From positions 1,364,001 to 1,428,000 of the forward strand of contig NZ_AP027043.1 in the NCBI RefSeq assembly GCF_027924665.1: a stretch of DNA of 64,000 bases. Reading direction: 5' to 3'. A program made the position numbers and the translations under genes. Numbering within the stretch: position 1 is the stretch's first letter; each line of letters begins with the position of its first letter. Below the pieces are notes generated by a model. The model was not told the origin of the DNA, did not search any database, and was given only the letters and a program-made list of their open reading frames with translations. Shown here piece by piece: positions 23,867 to 32,423 of this stretch. Origin of the DNA: Flavobacterium sp. GSB-24 (GTDB taxonomy: Bacteria; Bacteroidota; Bacteroidia; Flavobacteriales; Flavobacteriaceae).

Positions 23867-24811
23867 ATGATTTCAATTCCTCACAAAGCTAAGCAATTCC
23901 TAGTTCTTCTAATCAAACTTTTGATTGTTGGCGGTGCATTTTATTTTATTTACAATCAGCTGGCCAACAACGACAAATTGGACTGGAATAAGTTCATTGT
24001 TTTATTTCGAAAAAATCAGTCGGTTTTAGGCATTTCGTTTATATTACTTTTGAGTGTTTTGAATCGCTATTTTGAGATTCTAAAATGGCAGAATCTCGCC
24101 AAAGCAATTTATCAAATCTCGGTTTACGAAGCCACTAAGCAGGTTTTAGCCGCTTTAACGGCAGGAATCTTTACACCAAACGGAGTGGGAGAGTACGCTG
24201 GAAAAGCTTTGTATTATCCAAAATCGGAAGCTAAAAAAGTTGTTTTTCTAAACTTAATCTGCAACGGAATCCAAATGATTTTAACGATCATTTTTGGAAT
24301 TTTTGGCTTACTTTATTTCAATGCACAGTTTAATGTTATTACAACCAAAACAGTCTTAATCTTGTTCGGAGGATTTCTGCTAATTCTGATTATTTTATTT
24401 TCAATCAAAAAAATAAAAGTCAAAGGATATTCAATTGAAAAACTAATTCATAAAATCAACGAAATTCCGAAGCCTATTCATAGAAAAAACATTTTTTTAG
24501 GCATTTTAAGATATTTGGTTTTTTCGCACCAATATTACTTTTTGTTTTTAGCTTTTGATGTCGATCTGCCTTATTTAACTTTAATGGCAGCAATTACATC
24601 AGTATACTTTTTAGCTTCATCATTACCGACATTTCAGTTTCTAGATTTTGCAGTTAAAGGAAGCGTCGCTATTTATTTTTTCGGAATTCTTGGCGTTAAC
24701 GAATGGATTGTCATTTTTATAAGCACTTTGATGTGGTTTTTAAATGTTGTATTACCAGTATTTTTAGGGAGTTATTTTGTGCTGAATTTTAAAACCAAAA
24801 CAGCAGCATGA
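23867..24811 (+). CDS. Flippase-like / lysylphosphatidylglycerol synthase TM-region protein
   Basis: A 314-residue integral membrane protein with about eight helices. The segments KLLIVGGAFYFIYNQL, RYFEILKWQNLAKAI, and TAGIFTPNGVGEYAGKALYY match the membrane part of MprF-like flippases (the conserved P-x-G-x-G/A-E loop). No cytosolic lysyl-transferase domain is present, so it is not a full MprF. It overlaps the next gene by ATGA (24808-24811), implying translational coupling with the GT2, which suggests a role in moving or modifying a lipid-linked sugar. That role is inference. Confidence 0.8.
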   Translation: MISIPHKAKQFLVLLIKLLIVGGAFYFIYNQLANNDKLDWNKFIVLFRKNQSVLGISFILLLSVLNRYFEILKWQNLAKAIYQISVYEATKQVLAALTAGIFTPNGVGEYAGKALYYPKSEAKKVVFLNLICNGIQMILTIIFGIFGLLYFNAQFNVITTKTVLILFGGFLLILIILFSIKKIKVKGYSIEKLIHKINEIPKPIHRKNIFLGILRYLVFSHQYYFLFLAFDVDLPYLTLMAAITSVYFLASSLPTFQFLDFAVKGSVAIYFFGILGVNEWIVIFISTLMWFLNVVLPVFLGSYFVLNFKTKTAA

Positions 24812-25911
24812 TTTTTGCTTTGTTTGCCATATTAGCTATTTACATTGTAAACATTAGTTTGCTAATTTATGGTTTTTTCAAAGTCAAAAAATATCAAAAA
24901 AAAGATTTAAAGCCACAGACAAGTTTTACCATAATAGTTCCGTTTCGAAATGAAGAAGAAAACCTGCCAAAGCTTTTAAATAGCTTTTCGACACTAAATT
25001 ATCCAACAGATTTATTTGAAGTAATTTTAGTCGATGATAATTCGAGAGAGAAATTTCAAGTCTCACATTTCACATTTCACATTTCACAAATAGACAATAT
25101 TCGAGTTTCAAAATCGCCCAAAAAAGATGCTATTACGACTGCAATGCAATACGTAAAAAACAATTGGGTAATTACCACAGATGCTGATTGTCTTGTTCCA
25201 GAAAACTGGCTTTTAACTTTTGATAATTATATTCAGGAAAATAAAGTTTCGATGCTGGCGGGAGCAGTAACGTATGAATGTGGAGATTCATTTCTGCATC
25301 ATTTTCAGCAATTAGATTTGACAAGTTTACAAGGCGCAACAATTGGAAGTTTTGGTTTGAACAAAGGTTTTATGTGTAACGGAGCTAATTTTGCGTACAC
25401 CAAATCATTGTTTGAAAGTTTAAATGGTTTTACTGGAAATGAGACTATTGCAAGTGGAGATGATGTCTTTTTACTGCAAAAAGCAATTGAAAAATTTCCA
25501 AATGAAGTTCATTACTTAAAAGCTCAAGAAGCCATTGTAACTACAAAACCAACAGAAAGCTGGAAAGCATTATTTCATCAAAGAGTGCGCTGGGCGGCCA
25601 AAACGAGTTCGTATAAAAGTAGCTATGGGAAATTTATGGGATACGTTGTTTTCTTTGGAAATTTGAGTTTTGTAATTGCTTTTTTGTTACTTCTCTTCCA
25701 AATTTTAAATTATCCGTTTTTTGTTTTATTTGCTTTTTTAAAGTTTATGGTTGATTTTGTTTTGCTTTCAAAAACAAATCAGTTTTTAAAGAATACAAGG
25801 CTTAAAAGCTTTTTATTGAGTAGTTTGTTTTATCCTTTTTTTAGTACAAGTGTAGCTTTGTATAGCTTATTTGGTTCGTACGAATGGAAAGACAGGCGCT
25901 TTATGAAATAA
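24808..25911 (+). CDS. Membrane glycosyltransferase family 2
   Basis: A 367-residue GT2. An N-terminal helix (1-23) is followed by a GT-A domain with FTIIVPFRNEEENLP (40-54), VILVDDNSRE (DxD-like metal site nearby), TTDADCLVPENW (DAD motif), ETIASGDDVFLLQKAI (base Asp) and HQRVRWAAKT (Q-x-x-R-W). Two to three C-terminal helices follow (VVFFGNLSFVIAFLLLLFQI and others). It likely transfers a sugar to a lipid or growing glycan at the inner membrane. It is coupled to the flippase-like gene by an ATGA overlap. A heptanucleotide tandem repeat lies in the coding region (25061-25088), giving possible phase variation. Confidence 0.88.
   Translation: MIFALFAILAIYIVNISLLIYGFFKVKKYQKKDLKPQTSFTIIVPFRNEEENLPKLLNSFSTLNYPTDLFEVILVDDNSREKFQVSHFTFHISQIDNIRVSKSPKKDAITTAMQYVKNNWVITTDADCLVPENWLLTFDNYIQENKVSMLAGAVTYECGDSFLHHFQQLDLTSLQGATIGSFGLNKGFMCNGANFAYTKSLFESLNGFTGNETIASGDDVFLLQKAIEKFPNEVHYLKAQEAIVTTKPTESWKALFHQRVRWAAKTSSYKSSYGKFMGYVVFFGNLSFVIAFLLLLFQILNYPFFVLFAFLKFMVDFVLLSKTNQFLKNTRLKSFLLSSLFYPFFSTSVALYSLFGSYEWKDRRFMK
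25061..25088 (+). repeat. In-gene heptanucleotide tandem repeat, four copies
   Basis: Four head-to-tail 7-mers, tctcaca then tttcaca three times, lie inside the GT2 gene and encode QVSHFTFHISQ. Because 7 is not a multiple of 3, gain or loss of one copy would shift the frame. Confidence 0.85.
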
Positions 25912-25931
25912 CTTTATATAAAAGGGTAAAA

Positions 25932-26411
25932 CTATTCCTTTGCTTTCAAAATTACAGGCAGAATAAATTGTGTTTTTACAGGAATGCCTCGTTTTATAGC
26001 TGGATTTACTTTTGGAAAATCAACAAGACGCGCATGCAGAATACTGTCAATTTTTATAGTATCATAGGCAACAGAATCTTTAGGAAACTGAGGCTCAAAC
26101 TTCATAGTTGCATTTGGAAAAATTGTTACTTTTACTTCAATAGTGTCCAATTCTGGGTACATAATCGATAAAGTATCAACATTAAGTTTTTCTTCAATAA
26201 GATCAGACATTACATCAAAAAAGCACTGCTGGCGAAGTTTTTTATCGGCTATTTTTTCACAGTTTGAGACAGATGGGTATTCGTCTACTTCTTTCCAGTT
26301 GATCGATTTCAATTCTTTTTGAAGTAATTCTTTTTCAGACGGAACCTGCTTCTCAAAATATTGACAAGAATTAAAGATAATACAGATGAAAAAAAGTGAA
26401 AACGGCCTCAA
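25932..26411 (-). CDS. Lipoprotein with TonB-C-like C-terminus
   Basis: A 159-residue lipoprotein: signal peptide MRPFSLFFICIIFNSC with lipobox Cys16. The middle part has paired cysteines (NCEKIADKKLRQQCFFDVM). The C-terminal ~55 residues (VDFPKVNPAIKRGIPVKTQF, then ILPVILK) resemble the beta-sheet pattern of TonB C-terminal-domain proteins common in Bacteroidota. The function is unknown. It is convergent with the GT2 gene, 20 bp apart. Confidence 0.65.
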   Translation of the reverse strand: MRPFSLFFICIIFNSCQYFEKQVPSEKELLQKELKSINWKEVDEYPSVSNCEKIADKKLRQQCFFDVMSDLIEEKLNVDTLSIMYPELDTIEVKVTIFPNATMKFEPQFPKDSVAYDTIKIDSILHARLVDFPKVNPAIKRGIPVKTQFILPVILKAKE

Positions 26412-26565
26412 GATTTTAATGTTGAATGAATAAACAAAAATACAATTATTTTTTTTAGAGATTCTTTCAATTACGCGGAATCTTCATATTTTAAAGGTAC
26501 AATTTTAAAGTTTGTATAGCAAAAAATAAAGTAGTAATTTGTAAGAACAAATTTATCAAAACTAT

Positions 26566-27066
26566 ATGGATTTACTTTTAGTTACACTAGGTTTTATATG
26601 CATGATTGTTGGCATTTTTGGCAGTTTTCTTCCTGTTTTGCCTGGGTTGTCAAGCTGCTGGGTGGGTTTGCTTTTGCTATATCTAACCAAAGCAGTAGAA
26701 AATAATTATTGGGTTTTAGGAATAACTTTTGTTTTAATGGTAATCATAACAATATTAGATTACGTAATCCCATCGCAGGGGACAAAAAAGTTCGGCGGAA
26801 GTTCGTATGGAATATGGGGGACAAATATTGGTTTAATTATCGGAATTTTGGCGCCAATTCCTTTTGGATTTATCATCGGACCTTTTTTGGGAGCACTTGT
26901 CGGAGAATTGTTATACGACTCACAAAATCATAAACGGGCACTAAAAGCGGCAACAGGTTCCTTGCTTGGGTTTCTTGCTTCGAGCTTTATTAATTTTATG
27001 TTTTGTGTAGTCTATTTGGGCATTTTTTTAAGCGTAATGTGGAAATATCGAAACATTTTGTTTTAA
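26566..27066 (+). CDS. DUF456 family membrane protein
   Basis: A 166-residue protein with four to five membrane helices. The N-terminus GFICMIVGIFGSFLPVLPG and the glycine-rich stretch GSSYGIWGTNIGLIIGI with GPFLGALVGELLYD are typical of DUF456. The role of the family is unknown. It is a single gene with an AT-rich leader. Confidence 0.85.
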   Translation: MDLLLVTLGFICMIVGIFGSFLPVLPGLSSCWVGLLLLYLTKAVENNYWVLGITFVLMVIITILDYVIPSQGTKKFGGSSYGIWGTNIGLIIGILAPIPFGFIIGPFLGALVGELLYDSQNHKRALKAATGSLLGFLASSFINFMFCVVYLGIFLSVMWKYRNILF

Positions 27067-27273
27067 TTATATAACATTTCTTTATCTTATACGTTGTCTT
27101 TTATAAAAACATCAAAATTTTCTTAACTTTTTTATCTTTTGTGTTTGAGTTCTAAAGGGTTGTGTTTACAGGTGTTTACGCATTTTTTATGTTAACATGA
27201 GGTTATTATCTATGTAAATTTTTAACTTATTTTTTGGAAATGTTAATTTATTTTATATTTTTATCACAATAAA

Positions 27274-27298
27274 CGATAAAAAGCCTCACTTTATCGGT
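27274..27298. promoter_or_regulatory. Short inverted repeat in the AT-rich gap before the DUF937-like gene
   Basis: The gap 27067-27344 has no gene. A cgataaa / tttatcg hairpin with a ~9-nt loop (27275-27297) lies ~47 bp before the ATG at 27345, and gtgtttac is directly repeated near 27161 and 27172. Either a weak terminator or an operator is possible. Confidence 0.3.
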
Positions 27299-27344
27299 TA
27301 TTTTGAACAAATTTAAATAATGTTTCTTTAATAAGTTAACGCGT

Positions 27345-27947
27345 ATGACCCCAAACCTACAAATTGAACTTAGACGTTTTATTTCATCTAATGTTGTCTC
27401 CAAGTTGAACAAGTTTTATTTTGAAAATGATGCCCTTTTAATAAAAGGAATTGATGTCTCGATCGGTACAATTTTAATGGGACTCTACAACAAAGCCGAA
27501 GAATCTGATTTTTATTCTGAAATAGCCTCGATGATAAAAGAAGATTCAACTTTTTACCAAGAAATTGACTTTAACGCAGGTAGAATTTTATCAGTTGATG
27601 ATTGTTACCGTTTAGAAGGAAATTCATTACTTAAAGAATTGTTCTCGAATAAAAAAGGAAGAATTTCAGAAATGGTTTCAAACGAAGTCGGTATTAAAAG
27701 CGAAACAGCCAGAGAAATACTTAACTTTTCAGCACTGCTTGTAGTTTCCTACTTAAGAAATAATCTTCAATTACTAGAAAGTTTAAAATTACTTCTCGAA
27801 GACCAAAAAAGAGACATTTTAAATAGTATTCCTCCTGGAATCAAAATCATACTCGGTTTTTCATCTTACGAAACAGTAGAAGATAAAAACCAATCTATCG
27901 GAAGATCAATTTTTACCCTTTTCGGACATAATTTCTTTAGTTTCTAA
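27345..27947 (+). CDS. DUF937-like protein
   Basis: A 200-residue soluble protein, probably mostly helical. Segments GIDVSIGTILMGLYNKA, NAGRILSVDDCYRLEGN, ISEMVSNEVGIKSETAREIL and QKRDILNSIPPGIKIILGF resemble DUF937 proteins (YidB-like), in which helices pack around repeated Gly/Ile motifs. The role is unknown. The ATG at 27345 is the first in-frame start after the hairpin. It is monocistronic and convergent with the pseudouridine synthase gene. Confidence 0.6.
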   Translation: MTPNLQIELRRFISSNVVSKLNKFYFENDALLIKGIDVSIGTILMGLYNKAEESDFYSEIASMIKEDSTFYQEIDFNAGRILSVDDCYRLEGNSLLKELFSNKKGRISEMVSNEVGIKSETAREILNFSALLVVSYLRNNLQLLESLKLLLEDQKRDILNSIPPGIKIILGFSSYETVEDKNQSIGRSIFTLFGHNFFSF

Positions 27948-28004
27948 AATAAAAAAATCCCATTTTCAAAGAAAACAGGATTCATTATAACAAAATTTGA
28001 AAAA

Positions 28005-28916
28005 CTATTTAGCGTTTTTCAAATTGATGATCTCTTGGTCAGTCAAAAAGCGCCAGTTTCCTCTAGGAAGATTCTTTTTGGTCAAACCAGCAAATGCAAC
28101 ACGATCAATTCGTAAAACATTATATTCAAAAGACTCAAAAATAGAACGCACCACTTTTACATTCGAAGTACGAAGTTTAAGGCCGATTTCACTTTTGGGC
28201 TCATTATCAATATAGCTAATTTCCTCAACAAAAACGCGGTGTCCGTCAAGAACCAAACCTTTGCTGATTTTTTCAAGATCCTCAAACTTTAAGTTTTTGT
28301 CTAAAGAAACCTGATAAATTTTAGACGATTTTTGATTTGGTAAAGTAAACTTACGGATCATATCTGTATCGTTTGTAAATACCAATAAACCAGTCGTATT
28401 TTTATCCATTCTTCCAATTGGAGCAATTTTTGCATTTGTAGAACCACGAACAAGTTCTAGAACGTTACGATATTCTTGACCTTCATCCAGAGCTGTCGTA
28501 AAGTTTTTAGGCTTATTTAATAAAATATATTCTTTCTTTTCAGGAGTCAAAGTAACACCGTCAAAGTTTACTACATCATTCAATTTTACCAAATATCCCA
28601 TTTCAGTTACTGGAACACCGTTTACTTTAACGTTTCCAGACTGAATATAAATGTCAGCATCACGACGCGAACAAATACCAGAGTTCGAGATGTATTTGTT
28701 TAAACGAATTTCATCTGAAGCCTTTTGTCTTTTCGGAGCCTGATTTTGTTTTTTTACTTTTTCTTCCGCAGCAGCATTAGCGGCTTTAACCTCCGGTTTC
28801 ACTTTTTTCGGCCCTTGCGCACGTTTCGCCATAGGAGGTTTTGGCTTACTAGAGTTTGATCTTGAGCTGTTTGGTCTAGATCCGCCTCTTTTATTATTGC
28901 CTTCCTTGTTGTTCAT
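28005..28916 (-). CDS. RluB/RsuA-family rRNA pseudouridine synthase
   Basis: A 303-residue RNA-modifying enzyme. Residues 1-68 are a low-complexity basic extension (Asn/Ser/Arg, then Lys/Ala/Pro rich). An S4 RNA-binding domain follows (IRLNKYISNSGICSRRDADI, ~71-130). The catalytic domain carries IAPIGRMDKNTTGLLVFTND (nucleophilic Asp in GRMDKNT) and ends FAGLTKKNLPRGNWRFLTDQE. It isomerises uridine in 16S or 23S rRNA; the target is not certain from sequence. The basic N-terminal tail is longer than in proteobacterial RluB, a common feature in Bacteroidota. Confidence 0.9.
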   Translation of the reverse strand: MNNKEGNNKRGGSRPNSSRSNSSKPKPPMAKRAQGPKKVKPEVKAANAAAEEKVKKQNQAPKRQKASDEIRLNKYISNSGICSRRDADIYIQSGNVKVNGVPVTEMGYLVKLNDVVNFDGVTLTPEKKEYILLNKPKNFTTALDEGQEYRNVLELVRGSTNAKIAPIGRMDKNTTGLLVFTNDTDMIRKFTLPNQKSSKIYQVSLDKNLKFEDLEKISKGLVLDGHRVFVEEISYIDNEPKSEIGLKLRTSNVKVVRSIFESFEYNVLRIDRVAFAGLTKKNLPRGNWRFLTDQEIINLKNAK

Positions 28917-29017
28917 AAAATCATTAATTTGTGCAAAGATAGTTTTTTCCTGCTAATAAATCTTAAGTTCAATGTTCTTAGATTAATAGCAATAAATTTT
29001 AAGAAGTAAGGAGCATC

Positions 29018-29134
29018 ACAATTGGCTTTTTTTCAGGCATTATTTCCCGCTTTCCGTTCCAATTTTTTATTTTTTAAAGAAAAAAATAAAAAGATTTCCA
29101 CTTCAATCGGGGCTAGATTTCAAACAATTGGCTT
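29018..29134. repeat. Palindromic element flanked by acaattggctt
   Basis: The 338-bp gap 28917-29254 has no gene. A segment with cccgctttccgttccaat and, ~55 nt later, the complementary-like atttccacttcaatcgggg is AT-rich in the middle and bounded by the 11-bp direct repeat acaattggctt at 29018-29028 and 29124-29134. The layout resembles a small inserted element with target-like direct repeats. A CACAAAG-type word repeat follows at 29156-29248. Confidence 0.5.
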
Positions 29135-29155
29135 CTTTTAAATATTTTGGAGTAA

Positions 29156-29248
29156 GTTATTGCACAAAGGTTCACAAAGTTTACACAAAGCAACCCCAAA
29201 AAATCTTCGTGAATCTCTGCGAAACTCTTGGTGTATCTCAGTGGAATA
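29156..29248. repeat. TTCACAAAG/GTGAATCTCTGCG word repeat
   Basis: Words gcacaaaggttcacaaag and ttacacaaagc are followed by tcgtgaatctctgcgaaa and gtatctcagtgg. It is a member of the CGCAAAG family also seen at 508-765 and 23759-23850, lying just after the UbiA-like stop. Confidence 0.6.
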
Positions 29249-29254
29249 AAAAAA

Positions 29255-30211
29255 TTAATAATTAGAAATCAATTCACGCCCATGCCATAAAACGCTCGGA
29301 TTGATCAAAACAATGCAGAAAACACCCGAAACGATTAAGAATTTCAAAACATTATGAAGCATTAAAAACTGCTCCTTAGAATTCGATTTCCATAAATAAA
29401 TCAAGAAAAAAAGCAAAACCCCAAAGCAGGCATAAAAGTAAATATCCATATAACCCACATCGTAAATATTTATTAAAACATAAACAGGTAAAATGGTTAA
29501 AATCGTTAAAGCAGTAATAACTTGTTTAGAGATTTTTTCACCATACAAAACAGGAATTGTTCTATAATCCGTTACCAAATCACCTTTTAAGTTTTCCAAA
29601 TCTTTAATCATTTCTCGAATCAGCAAAAGTAAAAACAAGAAAACTGCATGTGCCGAAATTACCACAAAATGACTCATATGATTTTCAATTTCTTCAAACG
29701 AAATTTTATTGTAGAAATACAGTAATATGGCAAAAAACGGAGTAACAGCCAGCAGTGCAGACATTAAATTCCCGATAATTGGATATTTTTTTATTTTATG
29801 AGAATAAAACCAAATCAGGAAAATATAACCCGAGAAGAACAAAAATGCTCTCCAAGAAACAATAAAAGCCATTAAAACAGCAAGAAAATTCAAAGAAAAA
29901 TAAACCGATAATTTAGTTTTTTGACTCACTAATCTGTCCAGCATTGATTTGTTGGGACGATTAATTAAATCTTTCTGGCTGTCGTAAAAATTATTGATAA
30001 TATAACCCGAAGCAATCGTAATCGCCGAAGCAAAAACAATTAGAAATAAATGGAAATCAAGAAGAATATCCAGCGCCCTAATTTCTGGTGCCAAAATAAA
30101 AATAGCCGATAGATATTGCGCTAAAACTATAATTGGAATATTGTAACCCCTAACTACAGAAAACAGACTAACAATTTTCATTACTAAAAGTTTGTGCTGT
30201 CTGCTTAACAT
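29255..30211 (-). CDS. UbiA-family prenyltransferase
   Basis: A 318-residue membrane enzyme with about eight to nine helices. The two Asp-rich prenyl-diphosphate motifs are NNFYDSQKDLINRP (residues ~76-89) and the second motif around KDLENLKGDLVTDYRTIPV (~203-221). It fits the geranylgeranylglycerol-phosphate or similar branch of UbiA enzymes found in Bacteroidota, acting on isoprenoid-linked lipids or quinones at the inner membrane. It lies beside DUF502 and the mevalonate genes, so an isoprenoid context is plausible. The Met at 30181 is an alternative start. Confidence 0.85.
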   Translation of the reverse strand: MLSRQHKLLVMKIVSLFSVVRGYNIPIIVLAQYLSAIFILAPEIRALDILLDFHLFLIVFASAITIASGYIINNFYDSQKDLINRPNKSMLDRLVSQKTKLSVYFSLNFLAVLMAFIVSWRAFLFFSGYIFLIWFYSHKIKKYPIIGNLMSALLAVTPFFAILLYFYNKISFEEIENHMSHFVVISAHAVFLFLLLLIREMIKDLENLKGDLVTDYRTIPVLYGEKISKQVITALTILTILPVYVLINIYDVGYMDIYFYACFGVLLFFLIYLWKSNSKEQFLMLHNVLKFLIVSGVFCIVLINPSVLWHGRELISNY

Positions 30212-30272
30212 ATAAAATAGTTTGTAAAGGTTTAGATAAGGGAAGTTAAAGGATATTTTTGATTATAAAAAT

Positions 30273-30863
30273 TTACAGTTTGTTTTTTAACAATTCTTTA
30301 GAGCCATAGCCTAATTTTCTGATGCATGCCAGTGCTTCTTTTTGCGAAATCTCAACGTTTTTGATGTCTTTTTTCTCAACAAAAACAACAGAGCCACTCC
30401 ACGGATTTGGAGCATCGGGTATAAAAACAGTAAAACTATTTTCGTCTATTTGTTCTATCAAAAATGCAAATTGCCAGCCGGCATCTGTAGGAACAAGAAT
30501 TACTTTTAAATCTTGATTAGATTCAATTCCCATAATGTTTTCATTCATATTTTTCATAAATGAATATCCGGGAACAAAACTTAAAATTCCGTTTTCTAAT
30601 TTCTTAATCAGTTTTTTAGCTTTGGCAGTTCTTGACAATAAACCTGCAGCGAAACAAAAAACGATTATAATTATTATTCCAACAAGTTCTTGCAGTGCAA
30701 TTCCTAAAACATGTACTCTCGGTAGATTTTTTACAAGCGGAAGAGTGACTTTTTGAATAATGCCATATCCTTTTTCAAGAATAATAAACAGTACGACTAA
30801 AGGTGCTAAAAACAGAATTCCTCCTAAAAAAGTTGCTTTGAATATTTTTAAAATACTTTTCAT
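30273..30863 (-). CDS. DUF502 family membrane protein
   Basis: A 196-residue protein with two N-terminal membrane helices (FLGGILFLAPLVVLFIILE and LVGIIIIIVFCFAAGLL) and a soluble C-terminal part. The segments SFVPGYSFMKNMNENIMGIE and FIPDAPNPWSGSVVFVEK are typical DUF502 features. The function is unknown. It lies in the same direction as UbiA and the mevalonate genes, with short gaps, so cotranscription is possible. Confidence 0.9.
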   Translation of the reverse strand: MKSILKIFKATFLGGILFLAPLVVLFIILEKGYGIIQKVTLPLVKNLPRVHVLGIALQELVGIIIIIVFCFAAGLLSRTAKAKKLIKKLENGILSFVPGYSFMKNMNENIMGIESNQDLKVILVPTDAGWQFAFLIEQIDENSFTVFIPDAPNPWSGSVVFVEKKDIKNVEISQKEALACIRKLGYGSKELLKNKL

Positions 30864-30927
30864 AATAAATAACTTTTTAGGATGAAAACTTATGAAAATC
30901 TACTCAAATAACTTCGGTTTTAAAGAG

Positions 30928-31866
30928 TTAAAACTGATAAACAACTTCTAATTTATAGTCTTTTAAAGATGCTTTTGCACGTTCCAAATCTTCTGTAAAA
31001 CCAAGAATGTAACCGCCGCCGCCAGAACCACAAAGTTTTAAGTAATAATCGTTTGTGTCAATTCCGTGCTGCCAGATTCCATGAAACTGTTCTGGAATCA
31101 TTGGTTTAAAGTGATTTAAAACAACTTTAGAAAGTTTTTTAGTATTGGTAAACAAAGACTTCATATCGCCATGCAGGAAGTTTTCTACACAGGCATCAGT
31201 ATATTTAACAAATTGATTTTTTAGCATTGCACGGAAACCTTTGTCTTTTAGGTTTTCCATGAAAATGTTAACCATAGGAGCTGTTTCGCCTACTATTCCA
31301 GAGTCTAATAAAAAGACAGCACCTTTCCCGTCAAAACTTTGAGTCGGAATGCCGGTTGCTTCAATATTATCTTTAGAATTAATTAAAATCGGAATGCTCA
31401 AATAGCTGTTTAACGGATCTAAACCAGAACTTTTTCCGTGGAAAAAGCTCTCCATTTGAGAGAAGACATTTTTTAGATGTAATAGTTTTTCTCGTGTTAA
31501 GTTTTCTAAAACTGTGATTTTGTTGGTAGCATATTTATCATAAATAGCAGCAACAAGTGCACCGCTGCTTCCAACCCCGTATCCCTGCGGAATGCTAGAA
31601 TCGAAATACATACCAGTTTCAACATCATTTTTTAAAGTTTCCAGATCAAAAGTAACCAATTCTGGTTGTTGTGTCTGTAAAACTTCCAGATAAGCAGTGA
31701 AGCTTTGTAAACTTTTGTTTGATGCAATAGCTTCTGCAGAAGGCTCCTCAGACTTCTTTAAGGCGCCATTGTAAAAATTATAAGGAATAGAAAGTCCCTT
31801 AGAGTCGCGGATGATTCCGTATTCTCCAAAGAGTAATATTTTTGAGTAAAATAATGGTCCTTTCAT
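30928..31866 (-). CDS. Mevalonate kinase (GHMP family)
   Basis: A 312-residue GHMP kinase. Residues 1-25 (FYSKILLFGEYGIIRDSKGL) form the N-terminal strand-loop with the substrate region. IPQGYGVGSSGALVAAIYDK (~98-117) is the ATP-binding P-x-x-x-G-x-G-S-S-A loop, and LKLCGSGGGGYILGF near the C-terminus is motif 3. It phosphorylates mevalonate in the classical isoprenoid route. The partner decarboxylase lies upstream at 32424-33506, with a toxin-antitoxin pair between. Identity as mevalonate kinase rather than phosphomevalonate kinase rests on this context and family resemblance. Confidence 0.85.
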   Translation of the reverse strand: MKGPLFYSKILLFGEYGIIRDSKGLSIPYNFYNGALKKSEEPSAEAIASNKSLQSFTAYLEVLQTQQPELVTFDLETLKNDVETGMYFDSSIPQGYGVGSSGALVAAIYDKYATNKITVLENLTREKLLHLKNVFSQMESFFHGKSSGLDPLNSYLSIPILINSKDNIEATGIPTQSFDGKGAVFLLDSGIVGETAPMVNIFMENLKDKGFRAMLKNQFVKYTDACVENFLHGDMKSLFTNTKKLSKVVLNHFKPMIPEQFHGIWQHGIDTNDYYLKLCGSGGGGYILGFTEDLERAKASLKDYKLEVVYQF

Positions 31867-31869
31867 GAT

Positions 31870-32175
31870 TTATTTTATGTCTTTTTTTATTTTATTTGGG
31901 TTTTGTCGTGTGTCAAAAAATGCAATTATTTCAACTCTTTTTGTGTTGAATTTATAATAGATTGTTGTTTGTTTTGACAAGACGCATTTGTGATAGTTTT
32001 TATTTAGTCCTGATTTAGGAAAAATTTCAGGTTCTATTTGTATTAGATAAATTGCTTTGTCCAGCTTTGATATAAATTTATCCTTTACTTTTTTTGACCA
32101 CTTTATTTCCAGATATTCAAATAATTCTAATAAACTTTTTTCTGCATTTTTTGAAAAGATTATTGTTCTTTTCAT
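31870..32175 (-). CDS. RelE/ParE-family toxin
   Basis: A 101-residue basic protein of the RelE/ParE fold: IFSKNAEKSLLELFEYLEIKW, then AIYLIQIEPEIFPKSG, and C-terminal TTIYYKFNTKRVEIIAFFDT with basic residues and the end RQNPNK. ParE-like members inhibit gyrase and RelE-like members cleave mRNA on the ribosome; which applies is not decidable here. Its ATG overlaps the stop of the antitoxin gene by one base (TAATG) and it ends 3 bp before the mevalonate kinase start. Confidence 0.85.
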   Translation of the reverse strand: MKRTIIFSKNAEKSLLELFEYLEIKWSKKVKDKFISKLDKAIYLIQIEPEIFPKSGLNKNYHKCVLSKQTTIYYKFNTKRVEIIAFFDTRQNPNKIKKDIK

Positions 32176-32393
32176 TAACGATGCTTTTTCATAATATCTT
32201 CATACAAAACAAATTCACCTAGTTCAATTTGTCTTTCCCCTTCTTTAATTTCTTCTTTTTGTTCATCAGTTAGATCATCCCACCAATCTTTTTTCTTTTT
32301 GGTCAACAATTTTTTGACCGCCAAAATGATTGAAAGGTCATCCGTACCTTCCAGAATATCTATCACTTCACGTTTTTCTAATTGAATATCCAT
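32175..32393 (-). CDS. Antitoxin of the RelE/ParE module
   Basis: A 72-residue acidic and helical protein starting MDIQLEKREVIDILEGTDDL. The central part SIILAVKKLLTKKKKDWWDD precedes an acidic C-terminal stretch (LTDEQKEEIKEGERQIELGE) likely to wrap the toxin. It has no obvious HTH. The ATG at 32393 is preferred; the longer form would start at TTG. It overlaps the toxin by one base, so the two are translationally coupled. Size and position identify it as the antitoxin even though I cannot name its family. Confidence 0.75.
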   Translation of the reverse strand: MDIQLEKREVIDILEGTDDLSIILAVKKLLTKKKKDWWDDLTDEQKEEIKEGERQIELGEFVLYEDIMKKHR

Positions 32394-32423
32394 AATCAAA
32401 ATTTTAATTAAAGATACGCAAAA

